NCBI RefSeq assembly: GCF_013402875.1 | Contig: NZ_CP058579.1 | Location: 372,001 to 436,000 of the forward strand | Reading direction: 5' to 3' | DNA from: Halorarum salinum | Lineage (GTDB): Archaea; Halobacteriota; Halobacteria; Halobacteriales; Haloferacaceae | DNA length: 64,000 nucleotides | In this document: piece after piece, positions 25,084 through 35,007 of the stretch | How the letters are laid out: each line of letters begins with the position of its first letter | How positions within the stretch are numbered: the first letter of the stretch is position 1 | The notes under the pieces: model-generated | Told to the model about the DNA's origin: nothing | The model's input: the letters and a program-made list of their open reading frames with translations, nothing else | Database searches by the model: none | Translations under genes and position numbers: made by a program

Positions 25084-25100
25084 GGACGTTCGTGATAATC
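25084..25100. promoter_or_regulatory. GGACGTTCGTGATAATC motif at the acyl-CoA ligase promoter
   Basis: Lies 19-35 nt upstream of the ligase start on the minus strand. It differs by only three positions from the copy at 20106-20122 in the ABC operon control region, and a related form (GGGATCGTTCATTATAAT, 27606-27623) overlaps the symporter promoter. The AT-rich right half probably contains the TATA box, so a factor bound here would compete with TBP/TFB. Confidence 0.45.
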
Positions 25101-25219
25101 GTTGTGGGGTTGGTAACGGGTGACGTGAAGCGAGGAAAAGGTCGAGGGCACTTTCAGCGGACGCGTCCGCCCCGCGAACGGGCCGGTGGCTGGCCCGCGG
25201 AGGTGCGTCGGCGGGGAAC

Positions 25220-25444
25220 TCAGCTCGCGCCCCGCGCCTCCCTCGCGGCGTCCAGCGACCAGAAGAAGCCGTAGTAGGCGAGGACGCCGCCGAACATCGC
25301 GAGGTAGTAGGCCCATCGTGGCCCCTGGAGCCACTCGAAGACGAGCGAGACGGCCGTCACCCACGTCATGGCGAACACGAGGTCGACGAACATGCCCGAG
25401 CGGTTCTCCCGGACGTGGTCGCCGATCGCCTCGAGCCGGCTCAT
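25220..25444 (-). CDS. Small membrane protein, haloarchaeal
   Basis: A 74-residue protein with an amphipathic N-terminus (MSRLEAIGDHVRENRSG) and two membrane helices (about 18-38 and 43-63). It lies between the ligase and the symporter genes on the same strand, 37 nt after the symporter stop, so it is probably the third gene of the symporter operon. No function is known. Confidence 0.7.
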   Translation of the reverse strand: MSRLEAIGDHVRENRSGMFVDLVFAMTWVTAVSLVFEWLQGPRWAYYLAMFGGVLAYYGFFWSLDAAREARGAS

Positions 25445-25481
25445 CGGCGGCGGGGACGCGCGGCGGCGCGCTCGGACACTG

Positions 25482-27158
25482 TCAGTCGTCCCCCGGTTCG
25501 CCGCCGTCGGTCGCCGCGACGTCCTCGGCGGACTGCATCCTCGTCATCGGCTCGGGGCTGTGACACTGCCGCACCAGGCGCTTGGTCTCCATGTCGGGTT
25601 CATCCGTCACCAGCGAGACCCCGATGGTGACGGCGAACACGACCGGGACGGCGATCAACGCCGACCCGATCGCGGGCACCGCCGCCGCCAGCGTCGCCGA
25701 GTAGGGCTCGCCGGAGCCGACGTACGTCGGCAGCACCTCGTTTATCATCGGGACGGTCCAGACGATCAGGCCGGTCGTCATCCCCGCCAGCGCGCCCTGC
25801 CGGTTCGTGTTCTCCCACCAGAGCCCGAGGAAGAACATCGGGAACAGGACCGCGCCGGCCAGCGAGAACGCGTACGAGACCAGCGCGGCGATCGGCGCCG
25901 CGGGGTCGAGCGCCGCGAGCGTCGTGACGACGCCGAGCGCGACGATGCTCGCTCGTCCGACCAGCACCTGCCGGCGCTGGCTCGCGTCCTCGTTCACGAT
26001 GTTCGCGTAGATGTCGTGGGAGATGGCCGAGGAGCCGGCGATGAACAGGCCCGACACCGTCGCGATCGCCGCGGCGATGCCCCCGGCCGCGACGAGTCCG
26101 ACGAACCACTCGGGCAACTCCGCCAGCTGGGTCGCCAGCACGACGATGACGTCGCCCGCGGCGGAGGTCATGCCTGGGTCGCCGTACACCGCGCCGATGT
26201 TCCGCGAGTACAGGTCGGTCCCGAACGCCGCGAACGCCGGCGCCGAGAGGTACAGCAGGCAGATGAAGAACAGCCCCCAGACGGTCGACCAGCGGGCGGT
26301 CCGCTCGTTCTCGACCGTGTAGAACCGGACGAGCACGTGTGGCAGCCCGCAGGTCCCGACGACCAGCGAGAACGCCGTCGCGATCCAGAGGTAGTAGCTC
26401 TCGTTGACGAACGGCTCGCTGAACTCCGAGCTGAGCGAGCCGATCATCGCGCCGTACTCGATCTGGGGCAGGGCCGTCGAGTAGCCCTGCGAGAGGCCGA
26501 CCGCGTACAGGCCGACGAGGAACGCGACGATGAGGATGACGTACTGGACCGCCATGTTCTTCGTCGCCCCCATCATCCCCGAGAGGGTCAGGTAGCCGAC
26601 CGTGATCGCCATCATCAGGACGACCATCGACTGGTAGCCGCTCAGCCCGGGAATGCCGACGTCGCCGAAGATGTAGAGCCCGACCAGTCCCATGCCGCGC
26701 GCCTGCCCGATGGCGTAGACGAACCCGATAAGGAACGTCGTGACCGCCGCGATGGCGCGGGCGGCGTCGGAGTTGAAGCGGTCGCCGACGAAGTCGGGGG
26801 CCGTGTACTTCCCGAACCGGCGCATCTGCGCGGCCAGGAAGATGAGGAGGATGAAGTAGCCCGCCGACCAGCCGACGACGAACGCGAGGCCGTAGAACCC
26901 CGACAGCGCGATGAGCGCCGCCATCCCCAGGTACGAGGCGGCCGACATCCAGTTGGCGCCGATGGCCATTCCGTTCTCGACGTTCCCGATGGACCGGCCG
27001 GCGACCCACATCTCCTCGGTGTCGGCCACGCGGAACGCGTATCCGATGCCCAGGAACAGGGCCAGCATCGCGACGACCAGGACGGCCGGTGCGAGCTTGA
27101 ACGAGACGTTCAGCCCCTCCGGAAGGAGGCCGCTCTGGAGGAACGCGCCTGCGGTCAT
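25482..27158 (-). CDS. Sodium:solute symporter (SSS family), large subunit
   Basis: A 558-residue transporter with about 13 membrane helices, of the SSS branch whose members take up acetate and other small carboxylates. Marks: EEMWVAGRSIGNVENGMAIG with the ANWMSAASYLG helix breaker (sodium-site region), and a late FLIAGSSAISHDIYAN-like segment (LFIAGSSAISHDIYANIV). The 40-residue acidic tail is polar. Its start overlaps the stop of the small-subunit gene by 4 nt (ATGA), the usual two-gene arrangement of this branch. Proximity to acetyl-CoA synthetase and acyl-CoA ligase supports a carboxylate substrate. Confidence 0.92.
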   Translation of the reverse strand: MTAGAFLQSGLLPEGLNVSFKLAPAVLVVAMLALFLGIGYAFRVADTEEMWVAGRSIGNVENGMAIGANWMSAASYLGMAALIALSGFYGLAFVVGWSAGYFILLIFLAAQMRRFGKYTAPDFVGDRFNSDAARAIAAVTTFLIGFVYAIGQARGMGLVGLYIFGDVGIPGLSGYQSMVVLMMAITVGYLTLSGMMGATKNMAVQYVILIVAFLVGLYAVGLSQGYSTALPQIEYGAMIGSLSSEFSEPFVNESYYLWIATAFSLVVGTCGLPHVLVRFYTVENERTARWSTVWGLFFICLLYLSAPAFAAFGTDLYSRNIGAVYGDPGMTSAAGDVIVVLATQLAELPEWFVGLVAAGGIAAAIATVSGLFIAGSSAISHDIYANIVNEDASQRRQVLVGRASIVALGVVTTLAALDPAAPIAALVSYAFSLAGAVLFPMFFLGLWWENTNRQGALAGMTTGLIVWTVPMINEVLPTYVGSGEPYSATLAAAVPAIGSALIAVPVVFAVTIGVSLVTDEPDMETKRLVRQCHSPEPMTRMQSAEDVAATDGGEPGDD

Positions 27159-27592
27159 TCGTCGGCGCCCCCGTCCGCGGCGACCGCGCTCCCGTCGCCG
27201 GCCGCCGTCCCGGGACCCCGTCCGTGTTCGATGCCGTACTTCTCGTCGAGCCGGTCACGCTTTCGCGCGTACCAGAACGACAGCACCAGCGCGCCGCCGG
27301 GCGCCCCGATCGCGACCAGGAAGTAGTGCAGCGGGAAGCCGAGCACCGGCATCCTGGCGGTCATGGGGCCGGGCGCGACGAACGTCAGCGTCACCGGGCC
27401 GAAGACGACGAGCGCCCAGGCGACGAAGCCGGTCCAGACCACGCGGAGGTGGTCCCGCATGAACGGCGTGCTAGGGTTCAGAAGGTTCACCTCGCGTTCG
27501 AGGTAGTTCGTGTCGCGGTGGTTCCGGGCGGCCCCTGTAACGGTTCCTCCGTCGGTTTCGGTCGAGGCGTCTCCCCCCTCTCCGTCGACCAT
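27155..27592 (-). CDS. DUF4212-type small subunit of the sodium symporter
   Basis: A 145-residue protein with a polar N-terminus, the conserved YLEREVNLLNPSTPFMRDHL segment, two membrane helices (about 52-72 and 84-106) and the FWYARKRDRLDEKYG end motif of the DUF4212 small symporter subunit. It is translated first, and the large subunit is coupled to it by a 4-nt overlap. A TATA-like ATTATAAT on the minus strand lies about 28 nt before the ATG at 27592, suggesting a leaderless operon. Confidence 0.88.
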   Translation of the reverse strand: MVDGEGGDASTETDGGTVTGAARNHRDTNYLEREVNLLNPSTPFMRDHLRVVWTGFVAWALVVFGPVTLTFVAPGPMTARMPVLGFPLHYFLVAIGAPGGALVLSFWYARKRDRLDEKYGIEHGRGPGTAAGDGSAVAADGGADE

Positions 27593-27964
27593 CCGATGGA
27601 AAATCGGGATCGTTCATTATAATTTCTCCGGCCGTCGAATCTGTAGTAACTCGAACGTGTTCGAACGAAGCCGTCGGGACGAAACCCATCCCTCGACGAC
27701 GCTTCCCCGACGGGTGGCCGTTCGCCGGAGTCGAGTTCACGGACGGGAGTTCGACGGGTCTGACCCGGGCCGACGGGGAGTCCGACCCCGCGTCGGCCGT
27801 CCACGCCTCCCTACCTTCACACGGACGTCCGTCCCGAAACCCCTCCTCGCCCGTGGCGCGATTCCCGCTCGGCGTCGGATCGCGCACCCTCGATCGTCTC
27901 CCTTTCGACGTCCACCGGGCGCAGGGACGCCGAGCGAACCGCCGAAGAATATCGACCGGGTCGC
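27593..27964. promoter_or_regulatory. Symporter promoter region and spacer to acs
   Basis: 372 nt without a recognisable gene. The first 75 nt hold the symporter promoter: the motif GGGATCGTTCATTATAAT (27606-27623) and a 6-bp inverted repeat TCGAAC-GT-GTTCGA (27651-27664). The remainder, behind the 3' end of acs, is ordinary GC-rich sequence in which I see nothing. Confidence 0.5.
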
Positions 27965-29968
<2,004 letters not shown>

Positions 29969-30066
29969 TGAAAGGTGGGAATAGACCGTGATAAAACCTA
30001 CCCCACGGCGCGGGTGCGTTCGCTCGCTGGCGGAGCCTCTCGGAACTGAAACGACGGCGCGCCCGG

Positions 30067-31770
30067 CTACGAGGCCAGCCCGATCTTCTCGCGGTAGGCG
30101 CCGTAGTGGCGTTCGAACACGTCCATGATCTCGCCCATCGTGGCGTACGTCTTCACGGCCTCGACGAGGACGGGCATCACGTTCTCGCCGTCCTCGATGG
30201 CTCCGTCCAGGTCGGCGAGCGCCGCCTCCACGGCCGCGTCGTCGCGCTCGGCCTTCACCTCCGCCAGCCTGTCGAGCTGGCGCTCCTGGGTCTCCTCGTC
30301 GACGTGGAGCAGGTCCGTGTCGGGGTCCTCGTCGACGGCGTACTTGTTCACGCCGACGACGACCTCCTCGCCCTCCTCGACGCGCTCCTGGTACTCGTAG
30401 GACGCCTCCTGGATCTCGCGGTGGAAGAAGCCCTGCTCGATGCCCTCGAGCACGCCGTCGCGGACGGAGCCGTCGCCCATCCCCCGGATCTCCTCGAGGT
30501 ACGCCATCGTCTTCTCCTCGACCTCGTCGGTCAGGCTCTCGACCATGAACGAACCCGCGAGCGGATCCACGCTGTCGGCCGCGCCGGACTCCTCGGCGAT
30601 GATCTGCTGGGTGCGCAGGGCGACGCGGACCGCCTCCTCCCCGGGGAGCGCGAGCGCCTCGTCGAAGGAGTTGGTGTGGAGGCTCTGGGTGCCGCCGAGC
30701 ACGCCCGCCAGCGCCTGGATCGTCACGCGGACGATGTTGTTGAGCGGCTGCTGGGCCGTGAGCGACTGCCCGGCGGTCTGGGTGTGGAACTTCAGGCGCT
30801 TCGCCTCGTCGGCCTCGGCGCCGTACCACTCGTCCATCACGTTCGCGTAGACGCGGCGGGCCGCGCGGAACTTCGCCACCTCCTCGAAGATGGAGTTGTG
30901 CGAGTTGAAGAAGAAGGAGAGCTGCGGGGCGACCTCGTCGACGCCCAGCCCGCGCTCCTCGGCGTCCTCGACGTAGGCGAAGCCGTCCGCGAGGGTGAAG
31001 GCGAGCTCCTGGATCGCGGTCGATCCGGCCTCGCGGATGTGGTAGCCCGAGACGGAGATGGGGTAGATGCCCGGCGTCTCACGAATCGCGAACTCGACGG
31101 TGTCGGTGACGAGATCGAGTGAGGGCTCCGGGGGGATGACCCACTCCTTCTGGGCGATGAACTCCTTCAGCATGTCGTTCTGGAAGGTGCCCCGGAGCCG
31201 TTCGCGTGGGACTCCCTGCCGGTCCGCGAGCGCGACGTACATCGCGAAGATGACGGGCGCGCTGGGGTTGATGGTGAACGAGGTGGACACCTCGCCGACG
31301 TCGATGCCGTCGAAGAGGATCTCCATGTCGCGGAGGGTGTCCACGGCCACCCCCTCCTTGCCGACCTCTCCGTCCGAGAGCGGGTCGTCCGAGTCCTTGC
31401 CCATCAGGCTCGGCATGTCGAACGCCGTCGAGAGCCCTGTCTGGCCGTTCTCGATGAGGTAGTGGAAGCGCTCGTTCGTCTCCTCCGCGGTGCCGAAGCC
31501 GGCGAACTGGCGCATCGTCCAGGTGCGCCCGCGGTACATCGTCGGGTACGGGCCGCGGGTGTACGGCTCCTCGCCGGGGAAGCCGAGGTCCTCCCCGTAG
31601 TCGAGGTCGGCGACGTCCTCGGGGGTGTAGAGGTCCTCGATCTCCAGGTTCGAGACGGTCGCGAACCGCTCCTTGCGCTCGCCGTGGGCGTCGACGGCCG
31701 GGTCCCGGGTCTCGGCCTCCCACTCCTCGCGGGCCTCGCGTATCGCCGCGAGGTCCTCCTCGTCGTACAT
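30067..31770 (-). CDS. Methylmalonyl-CoA mutase, large (catalytic) subunit
   Basis: A 567-residue TIM-barrel subunit that rearranges methylmalonyl-CoA and succinyl-CoA, used in propionate and branched-chain amino acid breakdown. Family marks: YPTMYRGRTWTMRQFAGFGT, the substrate-binding TAFDMPSLMG, SVSGYHIREAGSTAIQELAF, and the late LGGTQSLHTNSFDEALALP. The B12-binding domain is absent, as in archaeal and some bacterial enzymes where it is a separate subunit; that gene is not in this window. The ATG at 31770 lies about 27 nt from a minus-strand TTAATGACC box; an upstream ATG at 31797 lies inside that box and is disfavoured. Repeat element C occupies its upstream side. Confidence 0.93.
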   Translation of the reverse strand: MYDEEDLAAIREAREEWEAETRDPAVDAHGERKERFATVSNLEIEDLYTPEDVADLDYGEDLGFPGEEPYTRGPYPTMYRGRTWTMRQFAGFGTAEETNERFHYLIENGQTGLSTAFDMPSLMGKDSDDPLSDGEVGKEGVAVDTLRDMEILFDGIDVGEVSTSFTINPSAPVIFAMYVALADRQGVPRERLRGTFQNDMLKEFIAQKEWVIPPEPSLDLVTDTVEFAIRETPGIYPISVSGYHIREAGSTAIQELAFTLADGFAYVEDAEERGLGVDEVAPQLSFFFNSHNSIFEEVAKFRAARRVYANVMDEWYGAEADEAKRLKFHTQTAGQSLTAQQPLNNIVRVTIQALAGVLGGTQSLHTNSFDEALALPGEEAVRVALRTQQIIAEESGAADSVDPLAGSFMVESLTDEVEEKTMAYLEEIRGMGDGSVRDGVLEGIEQGFFHREIQEASYEYQERVEEGEEVVVGVNKYAVDEDPDTDLLHVDEETQERQLDRLAEVKAERDDAAVEAALADLDGAIEDGENVMPVLVEAVKTYATMGEIMDVFERHYGAYREKIGLAS

Positions 31771-32205
31771 GGACGCACTAATTGCCGGAACGGTCATTAA
31801 GGATTCGGGTGGTCCGGAGTTCTCGGTGATCGGTTTCCGGATGGGTACTCGGGTCGTAGGTGGTCGGGCAGACTCCCCTCTGGTAGTGTCGGAGTGCAGA
31901 CCGCGAAACCCCCGCAGCTATCGCTTTCCGGTTCAGTTAGTGCGTCGCCGAACACGTCCAGAAAGCCCCCGCGGCTGTCGGCGACGGCGCGACTGGCAAG
32001 CACCGCAGCGCCCGAACAGGGTGAGGGCGCGAGGAGCGCAGCGGCCGCACCGACCCGAGACCTCCGCGGGGGCTCTCGAGGCAGCCGTCACCACGAAAGC
32101 CGAATCAAAAACAGCCGTCACCCGGATGGCCAAACCAACCCATCAACCGACGACGAAGAAGCAACGACACACAAAAGCCCCTCACCCCCCAACGCCCACC
32201 CAGAA
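31771..32205. repeat. Dispersed repeat element, copy C, in a divergent promoter region
   Basis: 435 nt between the divergent mutase and DUF5788 genes. Left-pointing units have AACCCCC at 31907 and AGCCCCC at 31964, exactly 57 bp apart. The core occupies 31997-32053 and matches copy D over its full 57 nt with few changes. A right-pointing unit has GGGGGCT at 32068, followed by a degenerate second unit. Within the core, GCGCCC and GGGCGC can pair. Unlike A and B, this copy lies where two promoters must also fit: the mutase box near 31797 and the region around 32170. Confidence 0.8.
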
Positions 32206-32646
32206 GTGCAGCCCTACGAACGAAAACAGCTCCTCGAGCGGATCAACCGCGAGAGCGCCACCATCGGCGTGGACATCCCCGATCGGATCGACGTCCAGGG
32301 CGAGCCGATCGACCTCCGCGAGTTCGTCTTCGAGATCAAACGGCGCGACACCGTCCCCGAGGGCGAGCGCGACCGCGTCGAGCGGGCGAAGCGGAACCTC
32401 CGCCGCGAGCGCATCGAGCGGCTCGAGCGCATCGAGGAGGACGAGGTGGACTTCGCGACCGGCGAGGAACTCGCCGCCAGCATCATCGGCATCGACCGGG
32501 CGCTGGAGGCGCTCGAACAGCTCCGGCCGCCCGACCTCGAGTCCGAGGCCGAGCGCCAGGAGGCGATGGACCGCAAGCGGTGGATGAGCTTCCTGAAGAA
32601 GGCGCTCGGGCACGACGAGTCGAGCGGCCGTCGGGGCGGACGGTAG
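32206..32646 (+). CDS. DUF5788-like haloarchaeal protein
   Basis: A 146-residue, very charged, mostly helical soluble protein. The stretch YERKQLLERINRESATIGVD followed by LREFVFEIKRRDTVPEGERD and, later, IIGIDRALEALEQL matches, from memory, the DUF5788 family. A coiled coil is likely around residues 60-90 (Arg/Glu heptads). The open frame runs back into the repeat element, but the GTG at 32206 is the natural start because everything before it is repeat sequence. Function unknown. Confidence 0.8.
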   Translation: MQPYERKQLLERINRESATIGVDIPDRIDVQGEPIDLREFVFEIKRRDTVPEGERDRVERAKRNLRRERIERLERIEEDEVDFATGEELAASIIGIDRALEALEQLRPPDLESEAERQEAMDRKRWMSFLKKALGHDESSGRRGGR

Positions 32647-32742
32647 CCCCGGACCGCCGCCCTCGCTCGTCCACGTTCCCGCTCGCGAGTCGGTCCCGCC
32701 CGGCCCGTCGTTCTAAGTTCCGTCCCCGCGAGAGCACGGACG

Positions 32743-34485
32743 ATGAGGAACGCAGAGGTCGCCGCGCTGCTGGAGGAGTTCGCGGACCTGCTGGAGGCCC
32801 GGGACGTCTCCTACAAGCCGAACGCCTACCGGCGGGCCGCCGAGAACGTCCGCGACCACCCCCGTGCGATCGAGGACATGGCCGCCGAGGGGGAGGAGGC
32901 GGTCGCCGAGATCGACCAGGTGGGCGACGCCATCGCGAGCAAGGTCGTGGAGTACTTCGAAACCGGCGAGATCGAGGAGCTGGCGGAGCTCCGCGCCGAA
33001 CTCCCGGTCGACATGGTCGCCCTGACGCGCGTCGAGGGCGTCGGCCCGAAGACGGTCGGCACGCTGTACGAGGAACTCGGCGTGACCACGCTCGAGGAAC
33101 TCGAGGAGGCAGCCGAGGCCGGACGCATCCGGGAGGTGAAGGGGTTCGGCCCGAAGACCGAGGAGAACGTCCTCGAGAACGTCGCCTTCGCCCGGCAGGC
33201 GGGGGAGCGCCAGCGCCTGGGCGACGCCCGCCCGATCGCCGACGACGTGCTGGCGTACCTCCACGAGATCGAGGGGGTCGAGGCGGTCGAGGTCGCCGGC
33301 TCCATCCGCCGGTGGAAGGACACCATCGGCGACGTGGACGTGCTCGCCGCGACCGAGACGGGGCCGGCGGTCGTCGACGCGTTCACGGACTGGCCGCTCG
33401 CGGACGCGGTCATCGAGGCAGGCGAGCAGAAGGCCAGCGTCCGCGCGAACGACGTCCGGGTCGACCTCCGGGCGGTCGTCCCCGACGAGTTCGGCGCCGC
33501 CCTCCAGTACTTCACCGGGTCGAAGGCGCACAACCTCCGGGTCCGCAACCTCGCGATCGACCGCGGGCTGAAGATGAACGAGTACGGCATCTTCGACGTC
33601 TCCGACGTCGCGGACCCGGACGCCGACCAGCGTGCGGGCGAGCGCCTCGGCGGCGCGACCGAGGCGGAGATGTACGAGCCGCTCGGCCTGCCGGTGTTCG
33701 CCCCCGAGATCCGGTGTGACACGGGCGAGGTCCAGGCGGCCCTCGACGGCGACCTCCCCGACCTGCTCGAACACGAGGACGTCCGCGGCGACCTGCACAC
33801 CCACACCGACTGGTCCGACGGGGGCTACACCGTCGAGGAGATGGTCGCCGCAGCGGCCGAGCGGGGCTACGATTACCACTGCGTCACCGACCACGCCGTG
33901 GGGCCGGGCGTGTTCGGCGACGCGGGGCTCACCGACGAGGAGGTGCGCGAGCAGGCCGAGGCGGTCGAGCGCGTCCGCGAGGAGGCCGCGATCCCGGTGT
34001 TCCACGGCGTCGAGGCGAACGTCGACGCCGACGGCGACGTGACCACCAGCGACGACCTGCTCGCTGAACTGGACGTCGTGATCGCGTCCCCACACGCCGC
34101 GCTCGACCAAGGGGAGGCGACCGACCGGCTCGTCCGCGCCGTCGAACACCCGCACGTCGACGTGCTCGGCCACCCAACGGGACGGCTCATCAACCGGCGC
34201 GCGGGCCTCGACGTGGACTTCGAGCGGCTCGCCGAGGCGGCCGCCGCCGCCGGGACCGCCATCGAGGTGAACGCCAACCCGGCACGGCTGGACGCCAACG
34301 GCGACGCCGTCCGCGCGGCGGTCGACGCCGGCGCCCCGATCGCCGTCGACACCGACGCCCACTCGCCCTCGGAGTTCGAGTACGTGCGCTACGGCGTCCA
34401 CACCGCCCGGCGTGGCTGGGCAGAGACCGCCGACGTGGTGAACGCGCGGGACGCCGAGGGGCTCCGCGAGTTCCTCGACGACTGA
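32743..34485 (+). CDS. polX: Family X DNA polymerase with PHP nuclease domain
   Basis: A 580-residue repair polymerase. In order: helix-hairpin-helix 8-kDa-like domain (1-70), a second HhH (about 90-140), the polymerase palm with GSIRRWKDTIGDVDVL (about 186-201, metal Asp pair), the dNTP-binding FTGSKAHN, and the C-terminal PHP domain from about residue 350. The PHP domain shows DLHTHTDWSDG, CVTDHA, HGVEANV, ASPHAAL, GHPTGRL and DTDAH, all the metal ligands expected for a 3'-5' nuclease. Both activities should be present, suiting base-excision or gap repair. Its TGA overlaps the next gene's ATG by one base. Confidence 0.95.
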   Translation: MRNAEVAALLEEFADLLEARDVSYKPNAYRRAAENVRDHPRAIEDMAAEGEEAVAEIDQVGDAIASKVVEYFETGEIEELAELRAELPVDMVALTRVEGVGPKTVGTLYEELGVTTLEELEEAAEAGRIREVKGFGPKTEENVLENVAFARQAGERQRLGDARPIADDVLAYLHEIEGVEAVEVAGSIRRWKDTIGDVDVLAATETGPAVVDAFTDWPLADAVIEAGEQKASVRANDVRVDLRAVVPDEFGAALQYFTGSKAHNLRVRNLAIDRGLKMNEYGIFDVSDVADPDADQRAGERLGGATEAEMYEPLGLPVFAPEIRCDTGEVQAALDGDLPDLLEHEDVRGDLHTHTDWSDGGYTVEEMVAAAAERGYDYHCVTDHAVGPGVFGDAGLTDEEVREQAEAVERVREEAAIPVFHGVEANVDADGDVTTSDDLLAELDVVIASPHAALDQGEATDRLVRAVEHPHVDVLGHPTGRLINRRAGLDVDFERLAEAAAAAGTAIEVNANPARLDANGDAVRAAVDAGAPIAVDTDAHSPSEFEYVRYGVHTARRGWAETADVVNARDAEGLREFLDD

Positions 34486-34988
34486 TGACCCCCGACGGAG
34501 CCGACGGGAGCGGAAACGGTGACGCCGGGCCGGACGGTACGGACGAACGCGACCGCCTCCTCCTGGACGCCATGCTCGGCACGCTGGCGACGTACCTCAG
34601 GATGTGCGGCTACGACGCCGCCTACGCGCTCGACCGTGGAATCGAGGACGACGACCGGCTCCGCGGGCTGGCGGCCGCGGAGGGGCGCCGGCTGCTCACG
34701 CGCGACGCGTCGCTCGCGGACCGAACCGACGGCGCGCTGCTGCTGGAGTCGCGCGAAGTGACCGACCAGCTCCGCGAACTGCGCGCCGCCGGCCTGGACC
34801 TCTCGCTGCCCGACCGACCGACGCGCTGTGGAACCTGCAACGGCCCGCTGGCGTGGCTCGACGATTCGGAGCCGCGGCCGTCGAACGCACCCGCCGACGG
34901 GCCGACGTGGCGCTGTCGGGACTGCGGGCAGCACTTCTGGAAGGGGAGCCACTGGGACGACGTTCGCGACACGCTCGCGCGTCTGTAG
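34485..34988 (+). CDS. Mut7-C RNase domain protein with zinc ribbon
   Basis: A 167-residue protein. After a Gly/Asp-rich 22-residue leader comes a PIN-like Mut7-C domain: LLLDAMLGTLATYLRMCGYD, acidic DRGIEDDDRL, and LLTRDASLADR. The C-terminus carries two cysteine pairs (RCGTCNGPL and RCRDCGQHFWKGSHW), a zinc ribbon with the typical WKGSHW end. Predicted RNA-degrading enzyme by family; substrate unknown. It is coupled to polX by TGATG, hinting at joint expression of a repair polymerase and a nuclease. Confidence 0.88.
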   Translation: MTPDGADGSGNGDAGPDGTDERDRLLLDAMLGTLATYLRMCGYDAAYALDRGIEDDDRLRGLAAAEGRRLLTRDASLADRTDGALLLESREVTDQLRELRAAGLDLSLPDRPTRCGTCNGPLAWLDDSEPRPSNAPADGPTWRCRDCGQHFWKGSHWDDVRDTLARL

Positions 34989-35007
34989 CCGCCTCGGGAT
35001 CCGGGGG

